Shown here: positions 43,870-59,700 of the stretch, in pieces
Position numbering within the stretch: the stretch's first letter is position 1
Layout: each line of letters begins with the position of its first letter
Assembly (NCBI GenBank): GCA_051294375.1
Contig: CM119268.1
Coordinates: forward strand, 2,067,486 to 2,131,485
DNA length: 64,000 bases
Direction: 5' to 3'
Origin: Paraspadella gotoi
Lineage: Eukaryota > Chaetognatha
Program-made: the position numbers and the translations under genes
The notes under the pieces: generated by a model
Told to the model about the DNA's origin: nothing
The model's input: only the letters and a program-made list of their open reading frames with translations
Database searches by the model: none

Positions 43870-46171
43870 ATGCGTTCTCATCGTTTTAAATCCACCAAGT
43901 CCGCCTCCTTATCCGCTTCATCGCATAGAGGTCACGGCGACGGGAGCGAGAAGCCGCCTCCCCCTCCGACGAACGGCGCCAGCGATCGAAAGTCGGCGCC
44001 GCCTGTGCTCAACGGCGAAACGGCGCCCTTGTGCGTTGAAGAAGATAGAATAGAAAAAGGAGCAGGCGGCGATTCGCTTAACTTTAGCGAAGACGAACTT
44101 TTCACGATCCTGAAGAAAGAAACGGAAGCTACATCAATACCGACAGAATCAAGGACTGGCTCGTCGTCGCCTACCGAAGTGGTCATTAACGCGTCACCGG
44201 CAGAAACCGAAAACCTCAAACCTCCCGAGGAATCGCGCGAAGAGCCAGAGGATGGGTCCATACCGACTAACGCGTCACCTTCCAGTTTGTCTTGTGCGTC
44301 GGCGGGAGCAGAGGCGACTGCAGCAGCGGCGGCAGAATCCATTCATTCGTCCCCGAGAGAATCGTGTTTGTCCATCTCTTTTCCTAACGATTCTCTCCCG
44401 GCCGCCGATTTATCTTGCTCTCCAATCTCGGAGGCGGCAGATTTATGCAGGACGACCGTATCGTCGCCTGAACTTTGCAAAGACTCCAGCGCGCCACCCG
44501 AACCGAGTCTCCCCATCGCGACCGTCGCTCACTCTGCCAAATCGCCTTCTGACGATCCCCCGCCTACAACGGCCCCGCAAGATTCTCTCCCGCCCCCCGT
44601 GGTGGTCGACCAACTCGAGGCTCCTCCCATCGATATTTTGCCGAGCAAATCGCCCACGCCTCCTTCCCCTCGTCCGGCTTTTCCGGTTCCGGACGAAGTC
44701 ACCGTCGAGGAAATGACTTCGCGCGATTTTTACCTCGACTCCTCCGCCCATTTTTCCTTCCACGAAGAGTCGCTCAAGGATCTCTTCAAATCCTCCATCT
44801 TTTACGAAGCCATTTTTGCAAACAAGGAGGTGATCCCTTGGTTTCGTAATTCGATCTCGATCTCATTTTTATTTTTCTCCCCCCCCCCATCTCATAAAAG
44901 ATGTTTCGCGGAAAAGTGGTTCTCAACGTCCGCGCGGGCACGGGCCTCCTCAGCATGTGGGCGGCCATTGCGGGGGCCAGCATCGTCGTCGCCGTCGACA
45001 ATTCGAACGTCATTGACTACGTGAGTTTTCGTCGGGAAGCGAATCGGTTTCTTATACGCATATTAATTTCCCTATTTTTTTTTTCCTCCAGACGAAAAAA
45101 ATATTCGAGAAAAACTTCGAGGGTCGGAACGACGTCGTTTTGTTCGCCGTCAAAGGAAACATTCGCGAGATACAATTACCCTACGATCTTCATCAAGTGG
45201 ACATTATTATTTCCGAATGGATGGGGTAGGGTGCTGAAAAGGTTTTACAGTTAAATCCTGATCGATTTTAGACGATTATTGTTAATAAATTATAGTATTT
45301 GTCGTTGTTTCAGTACTTGCCTCTTTGTTTTTCGTTGTTTCAGTACTTGCCTCTTCTACGATACCGTAATCGGCGACGTCATCTTCGCCCGTGACAAGTG
45401 GCTCAGACGAGGGGGCCTCATCCTTCCCGACCGCGCCAATCTTTACGTCGTCGCCGTTCAGAACAGCGAGTATTTGAGAAGTCTGGAATGGTGGGATCAC
45501 GGTGAGAGAAAATAGATTTTTTTTTCTCGGAAACGTAAGCGCGTACCGTTGACCGTTTTTGCACGATTTTGCAGTTTATGGTTTCGACATGTCATACGTA
45601 AAGTCTTGGGTCATGCAAGAACCCATCGTTTGCGAAGTGAAAGAGGCCAATTTAGTATCGAACCCATGTCTAATTCGAGGTAATTGGCGTGGAGTTTTGA
45701 CTTTTAAATCAATTGTTGTTAAATTTACTCGTTTATTGATCCAGAAATTGATTTGTACAAGTTAAAGAGTCTTAAATCTATTTCATTTGAAACCTATTAC
45801 GTGGTAAACGTCAACAAAAAGGATAATTGCAACGGACTCGTACTTTATTTCAACGTCGACTTCACCAAATTAAAAAAAAGGGTGGGTCTTTACTCTTTAG
45901 TTTGAAATTCTTGAAATCAAGTTTTAGGATTAAACAAAATCCCATCTCTTGGCAGGTGAGTTTTTCCACGCATCCAAAATCTGAATTAAAGTCGTGGAAG
46001 CAAACGATGCTGCTGTTGAACGAGACTCTATGCGTGTCGCCCGGGGACATCATCGAAGGTATGTTCCGTCTCGACATCCAGGGACGAAAGAGAATCGCCC
46101 TCGATTTCGGCTTGCATTTGCAAGGCGCCGTAATGAAACGCGTAGAGAAAGCCAATTTCGTTTTGCAGTGA
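43870..46171 (+). CDS. Type I protein arginine methyltransferase homologue with degenerate SAM site
   Basis: Seven exons, 43870-44829, 44901-45020, 45092-45225, 45344-45501 (or from 45314), 45575-45679, 45745-45881 and 45956-46171, encode 609 residues. Residues 1-280 are a Ser/Pro/Ala-rich disordered extension. The rest aligns with PRMT1/PRMT8: MTSRDFYLDSSAHFSFHEES, IISEWMG, FARDKWLRRGGLILPDRANL, VYGFDMSYVKSWVMQEPIV. Key positions differ from the active family pattern: motif I reads LNVRAGTG (usual LDVGxGTG), post-I reads AVDNS (usual GIEcS), the second Glu of the double-E loop is Asp (FYDT), EWMGY is EWMGT, and the C-terminal beta-barrel end does not show a THW motif. It could be a pseudo-methyltransferase or a divergent active enzyme. 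A 30-bp tandem duplication doubles the acceptor of exon 4. Confidence 0.85.
45302..45361. repeat. 30-bp tandem duplication carrying a 3' splice site
   Basis: CGTTGTTTCAGTACTTGCCT occurs twice, 30 bp apart, with AG at 45312-45313 and 45342-45343. Both acceptors keep the methyltransferase frame. Confidence 0.9.
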
Positions 46172-46648
46172 CTCGGTTTTAGCATTTTAGTTTAACGGAA
46201 AGCTCGATCAACTATATAGTTTTTATGATCTTTCTATAAAGGTTTCAAAATCATACATCGTATCGAGGGCACCTTGTCAAAATTTTGTGACAAAAGATAC
46301 CCGCTATCTGTCTCGAATAATGTCTTTAAAATTTGTGTATTTTTCATTTTTTGTCGAATTTAGGATTAGCTTTTTATAAGTTATTTGTTTGCATGTTGAC
46401 TCGTGTTTCTAATATGAGTGAATTAGATTAATTCAGCTTCTTTTTAGAAATTATAGGACACTGCTAGACGCAGAGAAGATCGTCTGGCTAATTTGTTGCA
46501 AGACTTTTTGACAGTCATGAATCTAAGGGAAAAAAGAAAAAGAAAAGCTTGAGGACAACCGTTACATGTTTTTTTGAAGTTTGAAAATTGAAAAAAACAT
46601 AAAAAGTTGGGTGGATGTTTTGGACTTCGGGATGGAATTTTTCCTACC
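46172..46648. other. Spacer between the methyltransferase gene and OPA3
   Basis: AT-rich; no exon seen. Confidence 0.4.
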
Positions 46649-47585
46649 ATGATTCACTTGCCGCTTATTAAGGTAACCCATCAATTCAATAAAAAATTAT
46701 TTGTATTGACTTCTGATAAAACTTATCTAGTTGTTTGGATTGTTTGTGAAACAATTGTCGAAGCCCGTAGCCACTTCTCTAAAAGCGCGCGTGAAATCTA
46801 GTCCGTACTTCCGTGATCGTGTTTGCAGTCCAATCGGCCACACCGTACATCATCTTCAGGTTTTTCGTTGTCATCAGGACGGGAATCTAAGCGTACAGAA
46901 AAGAAAAAAAAATCAGTGTTCACTCATTTGTTAAAAAAAAAAAAAACCAGGAATCCCTTGCCCGTTCCGCTGTTCCGCCCAAAAAACGCCAACCTATACG
47001 AAAAATCAGCGACGAAGAAGCCGTAATGACAGGCGCCGAATTTCTGGGAGAAGCCACGATCTACTTCATCGCAGTTTTGGTCATGATCATGGAGGGAGTG
47101 AGGCAAGATTGTCCAGGATTAATTTGCTTGTAACACTTTGACATATACTTTCCTTCATACCATTTTCCATAGGCACCGATTTATTATAATGCTTATTGTT
47201 TCTCTCTCTCCAAGAAATATCTTTACTTGATTGGTTGCTGAATAAACTTGTAACAAATAATTTATCTTGAATGTAATATATTATGATTGATAATAAAGCT
47301 GAGCAGTAGGCCCATGAAGTCGCTGTCAGAGTTAAGGATAAGTCAGGCTTAAGATAAATTAAAGAGCTAAGATAAAATATCTGAAAAATCAGGTCTACTA
47401 AAAGATCGGCTGAGAGAGAAGAGTCGAGCATGGAATGGAGCCGCATTAAAGACGAGCATTACGCAATGCGCGAGGAGATTAAGACTTTGACCGCCGTCAA
47501 TCAGAGCCTCGAAAGTGACTTGAAACACTTGAAAAGAGTCGTTTCTTCCTCCACTCCTACTTGTAAATTTTCTCATAAATATTAG
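46649..47585 (+). CDS. OPA3: OPA3 mitochondrial membrane protein
   Basis: Four small exons, 46649-46672, 46731-46859, 46951-47097 and 47415-47585, encode about 156 residues (human OPA3 is about 179). Recognised from order and motifs: LPLIK then LFGLFVKQLSKPVATSLKAR (human LLYLGIRQVSKPLANRIK), IGHTVHHLQ (human LPPAQLYHWVE region), EEAVMTGAEFLGEATIYFIA (human [20 protein letters not shown]), then a hydrophobic VLVMIM, and a final coiled coil (EESSMEWSRIKDEHYAMREE, then LTAVNQSLESDLKHL). OPA3 is anchored in mitochondrial membranes and affects mitochondrial shape; human mutations cause 3-methylglutaconic aciduria and optic atrophy. Exons 1 and 2 are short, and the acceptor of exon 4 (CTGAG/AGAGAAG) is chosen by phase. 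The gene is easily missed because no single frame is long. Confidence 0.85.
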
Positions 47586-47745
47586 TTTTTTAATTTTTTA
47601 GGATATCTTTTTTTTTTTCAGATTGCATTTACAATTTACATGTCTAGATTATTAAACGATAAACAATGGACTAACCTTGTATTTCCGTCGAATAAATTTC
47701 TAAAAATTAACTTCGTAGTTCCTCTAACGCCCCCATAAAATCAGC

Positions 47746-50700
47746 ATGGTGCAAGATCTCACCTGTCGACGTCAGCTGGAGAAGCTTCGACGGTCGGTCT
47801 CCGTGATGGAGATCCGTTTATCTCTGCTGGAGTCTCGTTTTTCTCGCGACTGCTCTGTCGCGGGCCTCCAGTCCACCGGCATTCCCGACTGTCTCGTCGT
47901 GGAGGAAGTGGGCGCGGACGACGCGTCCCCGACTCCCGCGTCGAATGGCATCAAAAGAGCCACGAAAAGAAAAGCCGGTAAACCTGTGGATGCGGCCGTA
48001 GGCGTCGTCCAGCTGTCAGATCACGATTATCTCCCGCGCGAGCTCGACGCGAAGCGGCGTTCGCTCGGACAAAAATCCCGCGCGAAAACTTCAATGGCTC
48101 CTTCGTTCGTCGCGGCATCATCGATCAATGCTACCGTCATTTCCGTATCAGCTCCTGGCTTTGCGGCTTCCACGGCTGCTACTCTCGCACCCATGGCCGC
48201 TGCTAACATTTCTCCGTGTGAAATTGGTGGTCATACAGTCCAGTCTTCCTTCGCTTCTCCTTTGCTCTTATCAGGTTCGCCAATGATTGCTAAATCTGGC
48301 GAGGCTGCTTTTTCCGCACCACCACACGCCTCGGCTGAATCGAGCGTTTCAATTCTACAAGCTTCCGTCTCGCAAGCCACGCCCCTAAAAGACGCGGGGC
48401 ATGTTTTAAATTTCGGTCAATCAATGACCCAGAGACCCTTGCCGTCATCCTTTCCTAAGAGACGAGAAGGCGCCCGGCGTACCAAGTCTGACACTCGCGT
48501 CCAAGCGCAAGCTCTCGTCTCCGTCGGGAGAAAGTCGCGCTCCAGCGAGTCGGTGATCGAACCTGAAGACGTTGGCGAAGACTTTTGCGGCGACGATGTT
48601 TTCTTGGCCAATTTCGTCGAACCTTCTGGTACGAAGACGGCCGTCGAAGCAACTGATGACGGCGACCAAGAAAAGTTTCATTTTATGCACGCCTTGGGCC
48701 TGGTCGCCTTGCCTTCCTCGACGCTCCTAGAGTCCATAGCGCCATACCATCCGAAGAAGCGTCGCTCCCAACGGCTCCAGCGACAAGAGATCGACGAAGT
48801 GAGAAGGAGGATGAAGCTTCGCGACCCGGACTTGTTTTCTCCTGAAAGGCGAAACGGCCGGTCCGTGTCCGACGAAGACGCGCCTATCCGCGAGGGAGAA
48901 AAGGGAACGACGCCGGCTCGGCCGCCGGAAAAGCCTCACGCCGAACGGCGGCGCTCTTCAGGCTCTAGCAACAACTGCCCCGTTGAGACAAGCATCAAGA
49001 GGTGCTCCATCAAATTGGATCGCATGATCTCTAAATCGGGCGATGATGCTCCTGAATCTGAAGGCGCCCAGTGTCGACGCGACGAAGAACCGCTCGTTGA
49101 TGCTGGAGCCGCGGAAACGACGGCCCCGACGACGGGGGTGTCCGCCGAATCCGCAGGTTCTATGGAAACTTCTAAAATAGATATAGAACCCGCCGTCGAT
49201 GTTTCACCTCTTTCCGAAAAGATCGTTACGCTAGATTTCGGATGGAAGCAACCAGATCCACGAATGGAAAAAGATCACAACTCCATGTCGTCTGAAACAG
49301 AGAGCGATTTCGAAAGCTTGATGTCCTGCGAACATCTCTCGATCCCACGTCGGAAAACTGCCAAGACCGTGAGGGCGAAGAAGAGACCTTCGACCAATCA
49401 GGAAGACCCCTCCAACACCTTGCCACCTCGCGAAGAGACGTTCGAGAAAACAAAGAAGAAAATTAGCAAGAAGAAAAGTTGGCCACGGCCCGACGCCGGT
49501 GAGCGAGAAGCGGGTAACGAAGCAGGAGCGAAAAAGGCGGAAGGAAAATCCAAGAAGGAGAAGAAATTGTTGAAGAAAATCTTGAAGCGAAATAAGAACA
49601 AGGTCCAGACGGAAGCTCGAAAAGAAAAAGGAAAAGGCAAGAAATCGATCGCGATCGCTGAGGAGGAAAAGGAGGTAAAGCCTGCCGACAAGGGCAACAT
49701 GGTCAAGGTTAAAGGGTGCAAGGGACATTCGAAAATGAGGCTGAAACAAATTGACGACGATGGACCCGCTGGGGATGGAACTTTGCTCTCTGAAAAATCA
49801 ACGGTTTCAGTCTGGGATTCGCGATCGAGCTTCGCCCGTGTAGGTCCGATCGCCGAGGAAAGCCGCGGGACTGCATTGCCGTCCCTGGCGCCGCCGTCTG
49901 CGCGAAAAAAAATTGATCAAGTGTTTGCGGTTAAAAACGTTATTCAGTCTTTCACGTCCAACAATAGACGAAATCTGAATCCGATTTCGAGATGTTCCGT
50001 TCCTCCGATGGTCAACCCCACTAAAATGTCGGACAGTCCTAATTTCGCCGACGGATATTCTAGACTTATAAATAGGTCGAAGCGAAAACCTAGGTTATTT
50101 TTAATTAGATATTAATAATTATTTGATTTTAAAAATTAATAAATTCATGGAATTTATAAAATATAATATAATATATAATAGTAAAGTTTGTGTAAATTTT
50201 GTTAAAATTTATATACTTTATATTATTATCATAGCTTATCCAAAGTAATTTAAAAAATATAAAAATGATTTATTCAATAAATAAATAATTTTTTATTTAT
50301 ATTTTGAATTTTATTATTATATGTAAATCATTTATTTTATTTTATTATTTTTATTTTTTAATCGATTATTCGCTCTGGCCTACTGATATAAACCCAGCTT
50401 GCAAAATCTCCGCGAGTCAGTCACGCAATCGCCTATCGACGAATCGCCGAGGGAGAGTGCGACCGACATCGCCAAAGTCTACGCCAGCATCCTTCCCCTC
50501 ACCAACAACATCAGAAAGTTCGAGACTCTAGCTCCCTGCTCCAGAAACGGTTCTTTCCGAGACACGGCGCGCTCAGATGCCGCGGGGGCGCTAGGTTCGT
50601 CCGATAGGATCACTCCTTGTACAAAGTACGACACTCCATCCGCTGATGAAACGAAAGATCGGCTGATTGGTGGGGATGAAAAGACCAAGTCTGATGAAAT

Positions 50701-52239
50701 ACTGGGCGAACCAGCGGAGAAACCTCCCTCTATACCCGGCCAAAAAACTCGCTTTAACATCAAGCCGAAACATGATCGGGTTATAACTGCACGAGATTCG
50801 ATTCCGGCTTCGATTGATAAGACTTCGGAAGCAAAAACACATGTGGAAGACAGAGCTTCTCATGTAAAACCGAAGGAAATTCTTATTCGCCCTAACAAAT
50901 CGAGGAAGATTAGCGTCGACAATGCGGACCCGAATGAATGCGAAATTATCGCGTTTACCAAGAAAGCCTCTCTCAAGCCAGTCGTCAATCGTAGTCATTT
51001 CAACGCGATTGCCCAGCAGAACGCGCATTCCGTCTCGAGGACGGATCATGAGATCGTCCAACCCTCGCTGGACGTCCCTGTCGAAGATCGACCCAAATCT
51101 ATCCCGACGACCCTCAAAGACTGGGTTTATGGACGCGGTCAGGGCCACGAGCCCATCGTCGATTCGGAAGAGAGCGGAGCAAATCATCGGAAGATTAACT
51201 CCCAATTAATAAAGACACATCCTACTTCCACCGTCTCCGTCGTGTCGAGAGATGTCCTTCCCCGCCCCGTCGAAGAACGTCGCAGGAAATCTTCGACGCG
51301 GAGTTGCGTCCCTGCCTCATTGAAAAAGAAGCAAGAGCCCAGAATTTCCCCCCCGCCGCCTCCTCCTCCCGCGCCCCTCCAGGCACGGGCCAAAGTCGAC
51401 CGGAGGCGAAGTTTTCCCGCAAACGTCAAAAGCGCCGATGCGGGTAGCCGTTGGCCGACGGGGGAAAAGACTAGTTCGAGGAAAAGAGAAAAGGGAAATT
51501 CTGGAAATCAAGTGAACATCGACCTGACCGTCCCACGTCCGCCTTCCCCGCCTCCGCCGCCGCCCTCTCCGCCTCCTCCACCCCCTCCACCCCCGCCGCC
51601 ACCTCCAACGTCCGCGACCAAGGATTGCTCCTTCGAAAGGGCGGAGAAAATTGTTTGCGGTTCCTCACGCTTGGACGCGGTAAAGAGCGTCATTACGGGT
51701 TCTCGTCGCCGGGATAGCGGCGGCGTCGGTGCCTGCAGCAGTAGCGGCAGTAGCAGCAGGGAATTCTCGTCGGCAGAATCGACGAAAGGGTTTCGAGGGA
51801 GTTTTTCGCCAAAGTGGCGATTCACCTCTTCAGGTTGGTCTCATTGAATCATCGAACTATATCGATTCTACAAGTACATAGTATTTTTTTGTAAATTTAC
51901 CTTTCGTTGAACGCATAACTTTTAATTTTTTTATTTTTTTATTATTTTTTAGAAACTTTATTCTTTTCGATATTTATATCCTCAGCCAACCGTCGTCGCT
52001 ACTCCTCCGACTCTGTGCAAAGCCCTCAAGTTACGACTTCCCACGATTCTCGCGACGATCGCCCCACAGACAACCGGCCCGCTTGGCGTCCAGACTCATT
52101 CGGTTGCCAGTTTTGCTTCAAATTCTACGACGACGCGGCCTCCTTGAAGCTGCACCTCGAGAAGCGGCATTGCGGCAAGAAGGCCAGAACCATCGAGGAT
52201 AGTCGCGCCATGTTCGCTTTTCTCAATCGGAACTTGTAA
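47746..52239 (+). CDS. Large disordered basic protein with C-terminal C2H2 zinc finger (unidentified)
   Basis: I do not recognise the family. Three exons, 47746-50075, 50398-51833 and 51986-52239, join in phase to 1339 residues. The N-terminus has a short leucine-rich coiled coil (LEKLRRSVSVMEIRLSLLES). Most of the rest is predicted disorder: Ser/Ala/Pro-rich, then acidic/basic, then strongly Lys-rich (KKEKKLLKKILKRNKNK and GKGKKS), then Pro-rich with long proline runs (about 51340-51370 and 51538-51608). The last exon ends with one C2H2 finger, FGCQFCFKFYDDAASLKLHL then EKRHC (C-x2-C-x12-H-x4-H), and a short tail. A single finger with long basic disorder suggests a nuclear, chromatin- or RNA-associated protein (inference). 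Cysteines outside the finger are scattered. The ATG follows the OPA3 stop by only about 160 bp. Confidence 0.75.
50079..50397. other. AT-rich intron of the zinc-finger gene
   Basis: About 320 bp, over 80 percent A+T by eye; no other feature. Confidence 0.6.
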
Positions 52240-52795
52240 TCTTAATTGGCTCGCGTCGGAAAAAGAAAAAAAGCGCCTTTTGCTTAGCAATAAAAAGTTT
52301 AAAAAAAGTAGTTGGCTTTAATAAGTTATTCTAGTTTTAGTTTGAGAATTAGTCGTAGCGAGAAAAGAGGTACAATATTTTTTTTTTCTTTGCGGACTGA
52401 ATCTTTTTACATCTTCATCTATTTTTCGAGTTTTTGAATTTTTTTTTTCATTTGTTACTCGTTTTGTTTTCATTTTTTCGTTTTTGGCTTTTAAAGAGAC
52501 ATTTGTCTTTTTAACTAATTGAATGAAATCGTATGTTCTGAATTACGAGATTTATTCATGTTTGCCCAATGCCCATTTTGTGCCTTCACAAGGATATTGA
52601 TCGCTCAAAAACGGTCAGGATAAGGAAAAGATAGATTTTCATTACGATTATTTAAATTTTAACGGCACGAAATATCCTTTTGAATTTTTTTTTTTTGAAG
52701 ACATCACGATGTTTTTTTCCAATTATCAGTTTTTGAACAGATTTTCCCTCGCAACATTAAAACTTCACGAAAATTAAATAAGAAATTGCGAGGAA
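52240..52795. other. Spacer between the zinc-finger and helicase genes
   Basis: T-rich 3' UTR and promoter region. AATAAA-like GCAATAAAAAG at about 52287 follows the zinc-finger stop by about 50 bases. No exon seen. Confidence 0.45.
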
Positions 52796-56135
<3,340 letters not shown>

Positions 56136-56776
56136 TGAACTATTACTAAACTACTTATTTTATGATTAATACATTAGTCATTGCTCGTTTATTACTATCT
56201 TGATTCACGATGCTAATAGTGATGTTAATTTATTGAATTATACGATTCCGAATAACTTCGCTATTTGATGTATTTTTTTTTATCCTAGTCGTTTCTAGTA
56301 ATTAGGCGAAAAGTTTCTCTAAATTTATTAACGTGGCGACTGTCTACATCCTACTGACGCGAAAACATTTTATAGAAAGATAAGTACCTAAAATGCGATG
56401 TTTCCTCAATGTTTTTGTATTTTAATAAATAGCGAAGAATAAGTTACAACAAACGTAAAAGAAATCATAAATAAAAGAAAAAGAGGGCAACGAAAAAGTA
56501 GGAAACATGAGATCAAGCGCGTGAGAACATCGAAGCAATTTGAGATCATGGATTGATATGAAAATTATTTTATCGCATTGTCACGACCGAGTTGAAAATG
56601 AAGGGGAGGCGGTAGTATTTATGATGAAATAAATAAAAATCCTATGGACTGAAGGAAAAAAAAATATATAAAACTCTGGCCGAGAAAATACGCTAGCACG
56701 TGAACGCATAACGATAGATAAATAGCGACAAAGAAATAATTAAGCCGTCGAATGGCCACCTATCCTTGAATCACGG
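56136..56776. other. Spacer between convergent helicase and SR-protein genes
   Basis: 3' UTR regions of both genes, A-rich; no exon seen. Confidence 0.45.
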
Positions 56777-59700
56777 TCAGCGAAGCAGTTGACTCGGGAG
56801 TCTGTTCGAGTATCTGACTGGGGTGGCTGGTGCTGGAGTTGTCTGGGGATGCTGCTGTTCCTGTCTTCGATGATAGAGTCGAGCGCGGTTGCCATAATCG
56901 TCGGGGGACTTGGATCTGAAAGAAAAAAAGACGGTTACTTGATTACATTTTTTTATTGAAAGCGTTTAGTGTATATGTTAATCAATAAATATAATTTATC
57001 AAAGAATATGTATTAACCATAGTTGTCTTTAGACTACGTGCCGACTGAGCATTTTGTAACGATAAAAGGAATTATCAAAAAGGGACCAAAAAAACTGAAA
57101 CGAAGACAATTTTTGAAAACAAAGCTATCGGGTCGTCTCAAGTTGTACGACGCAATTTTGCCTAAATTTCGAAGTGAGACAGTACAGTAATAATTGTTAT
57201 GAGTTAGGAACAGAACCGTTCAATATAAGAAGACTAGATGTCCCCGAGTTTCGGATCAGGCTGTAAAACCGACCTTCGGGTTGGGAGGCGAATGACTTGC
57301 CTCCTGCACCAATGGCCGCTGATGAACGGTTGGTGGATTTTAGTCCATAGAAGGCAAATATCAAAATCGATCGGAGTGGAGGGAACAATGTAAATCTTTG
57401 TTCCATGAGGACGGTGCGAACCTGTACGAAGAGGCAGTCGAATACGGCGACGAAGATCTCGATCTTGAAGACGATGAAGACGACGACCGCGACGAAACCG
57501 GCGTCGGCGACCGCGGCTTCCTGTTGTAGGGAACGGGTCTTTTCCGCGCCGACGTGATCCGACGTCGCTCCAAATAGTGGGGCGAGTCGCGACGCTTTCG
57601 CCACGGAGGCGGAGACGCCGACGCCTTGCGACGCCATCGTCCTTCCGCGCTGCGAGACCTGCTGCGCGCTCTGATGGGTTCAATAATAGTTGAAATAAAG
57701 TATGAATACATCCAGAGAAATTGCAATGGAACTCCGTAGACTTGAATTTACCCTTTGTTCGGACTGTCCCGCTTTTGGGCGAGCCTTTCTCTACTCCGCG
57801 ACCTTCCTCGGCGCTTGTTGGGCGTTTCCAGAATTGGCGCCGGTCCGAGGCCACGCGGCCCGCCCATCGCCGACGGTCTGTCATGGCAATGGGGAATTTG
57901 TATTAATAATGAGAATTGTAATTTATATGTTATATTGAGCCTTCTCGTTTCTCACCCTTGCGGGACTAAACTGCCCTTCTTGACCGGGGTACCGGGCGGC
58001 GCTCCGGGTCCCGCTATGAGGAGCGGCGCGTTGCCGCCCGGCCCCGGCTTTTTCCTCAGCCCGCGCTTTTTCTCGATGAGTTCGGCGCGGGCACGGGCCT
58101 CGCGCGCCAGCAGCTCCGCTTCGTCGTCGATCAGCGCCGCGGCGATCTTGTCGCGGTCCGCAGCTGTCAAGTCGGATCTTCGGTTCCATCGGGACGGGGG
58201 AGAGGGGAGGGGAAATGGAAAGAAAATGGAAGAGCATTAGAATTTATAGAAAATTCATAGTCTTCGTAGAAAATATTTTTTTAAAAAAAGGACTGTTTTG
58301 GAAGATAAAGAGTGCGAAATGGCGTTTTGTTTTGTTTATTATTTCTGTCGATTCCTATGCTTTGTTTTAAAACCCCCCCCCTTCGAAGATTAAAAAGGCT
58401 CTGGCAGTTACTATTTAAGATGAAGCCTGCGGTGGTTAATTTCCAGTTATGAAATATATTTTTCTCGATATATGAATATCAAATAAACAGGGGCTTCAGT
58501 TTTAATAGTCGCCGCTCAAAACTCAAAGTACTATCGGCAAAACTAGGTAAAAAAAAAATCGGCGAATCACAAGAAGTGGTTGTAAATTACTAGAGGTGAA
58601 CCGGATCTCCGGTTCAGACCGTACCCGGTTGAAAAGAATTTTAATAGATATTGTTATTAAAGACCTTTTCTATTATCAAACATCAGGGCTGGACGACTTG
58701 GCAAATTGCGAACTTATTATTCCATGTTCGACGTATTATTATTATTCGTTTTGGTTATACCCAAATATCGTTATTTTTTAACTCTTAATTCATCGATATA
58801 CTAATTCGGGACGGTCATATCATTTTCCACCTGGATTTTAATTTATCGGAAATAAAATGAACCTGAATTCCAACAATAATTCTAATATTTAAAAAAAAAA
58901 GAATTTATGTACAATATTTTAGAAGATTAATTAAAAAAAAGAAGAATTTGTTTGTAAAATCGACACCTGAATCCGTAAACATTGAAATACTCACTGCAGG
59001 TCCTAGTCAATGTATTCTCCTAATGTCGCGGGTGAGAGAAAAAAAAAGAAGAACAAAGAAAAAAACCATTCGATCTGCTGCCGGTGAAAAAAGATTACAA
59101 AAAAAAAAAAGAAAGAAAGAAAGAGGGCCAACGATGGTGTTTTGTTTTGTTTTTCCATTTTTGAACGAAGAAGCAGAAATAAAAGAGGCACTCATATTAG
59201 ACGTTATAATGGCTTTTGAGTTATTTTGTTGACGATATAGTATTTTAAATTTAATTACCATTTTTTTTTCCTTGCAACAATAGAAACTCGCTTTCTCTCA
59301 AAGAATGGGTTGAGAAAACAGAGGCTCGGTTTCAATGAAGATAGCGTTTTTTAGCTATTTTATCAGGAATCCGACCGAAATTCGTGAGTTCAAAGAAAGA
59401 GAATGTGTAAAAAATGAAAAAAAAATGAAGAACGACATGAGATTAAGTGAATTGAAAATTTGGTTTCCGAAATTTCCTTTTTTTTATTTGCGGGTTTTCT
59501 GTTTATTAGAAAAGATATTTAAATACCGGGAGTAACACTCGACATATATGTTTCGTACAGTCGTGAAGTAGATGTTTCGGTTTAACTTTATTTGTCCACA
59601 ACGAGGTGATATTATTAGTAGAAATTAATTCCATAACTATCGCCCAAATAACGCGCACAATGATGAAGAGGAAGGGAAAAGAAGTTTACGGTTAATTCTT

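Noticed and set aside
47430-47585. Coiled-coil frame read as first exon of the zinc-finger gene
   Set aside because: It fits OPA3 exon 4 in phase with the GEATIYFIA exon and has its own stop; the zinc-finger gene has its own ATG at 47746.
49231-49749. 172-residue - strand Phe/Leu-rich frame looking like a membrane protein
   Set aside because: Antisense of a Lys/Glu-rich coding stretch, which always reads as Phe/Leu/Ser.
57197-57637. - strand frame that continues from the RS exon into SINE family A, a second SINE-derived tail
   Set aside because: It is in a different frame from the RS domain, and a CAG/GTTCGC donor at 57422 joins the RS exon in phase to a good last exon, leaving the SINE in the intron.
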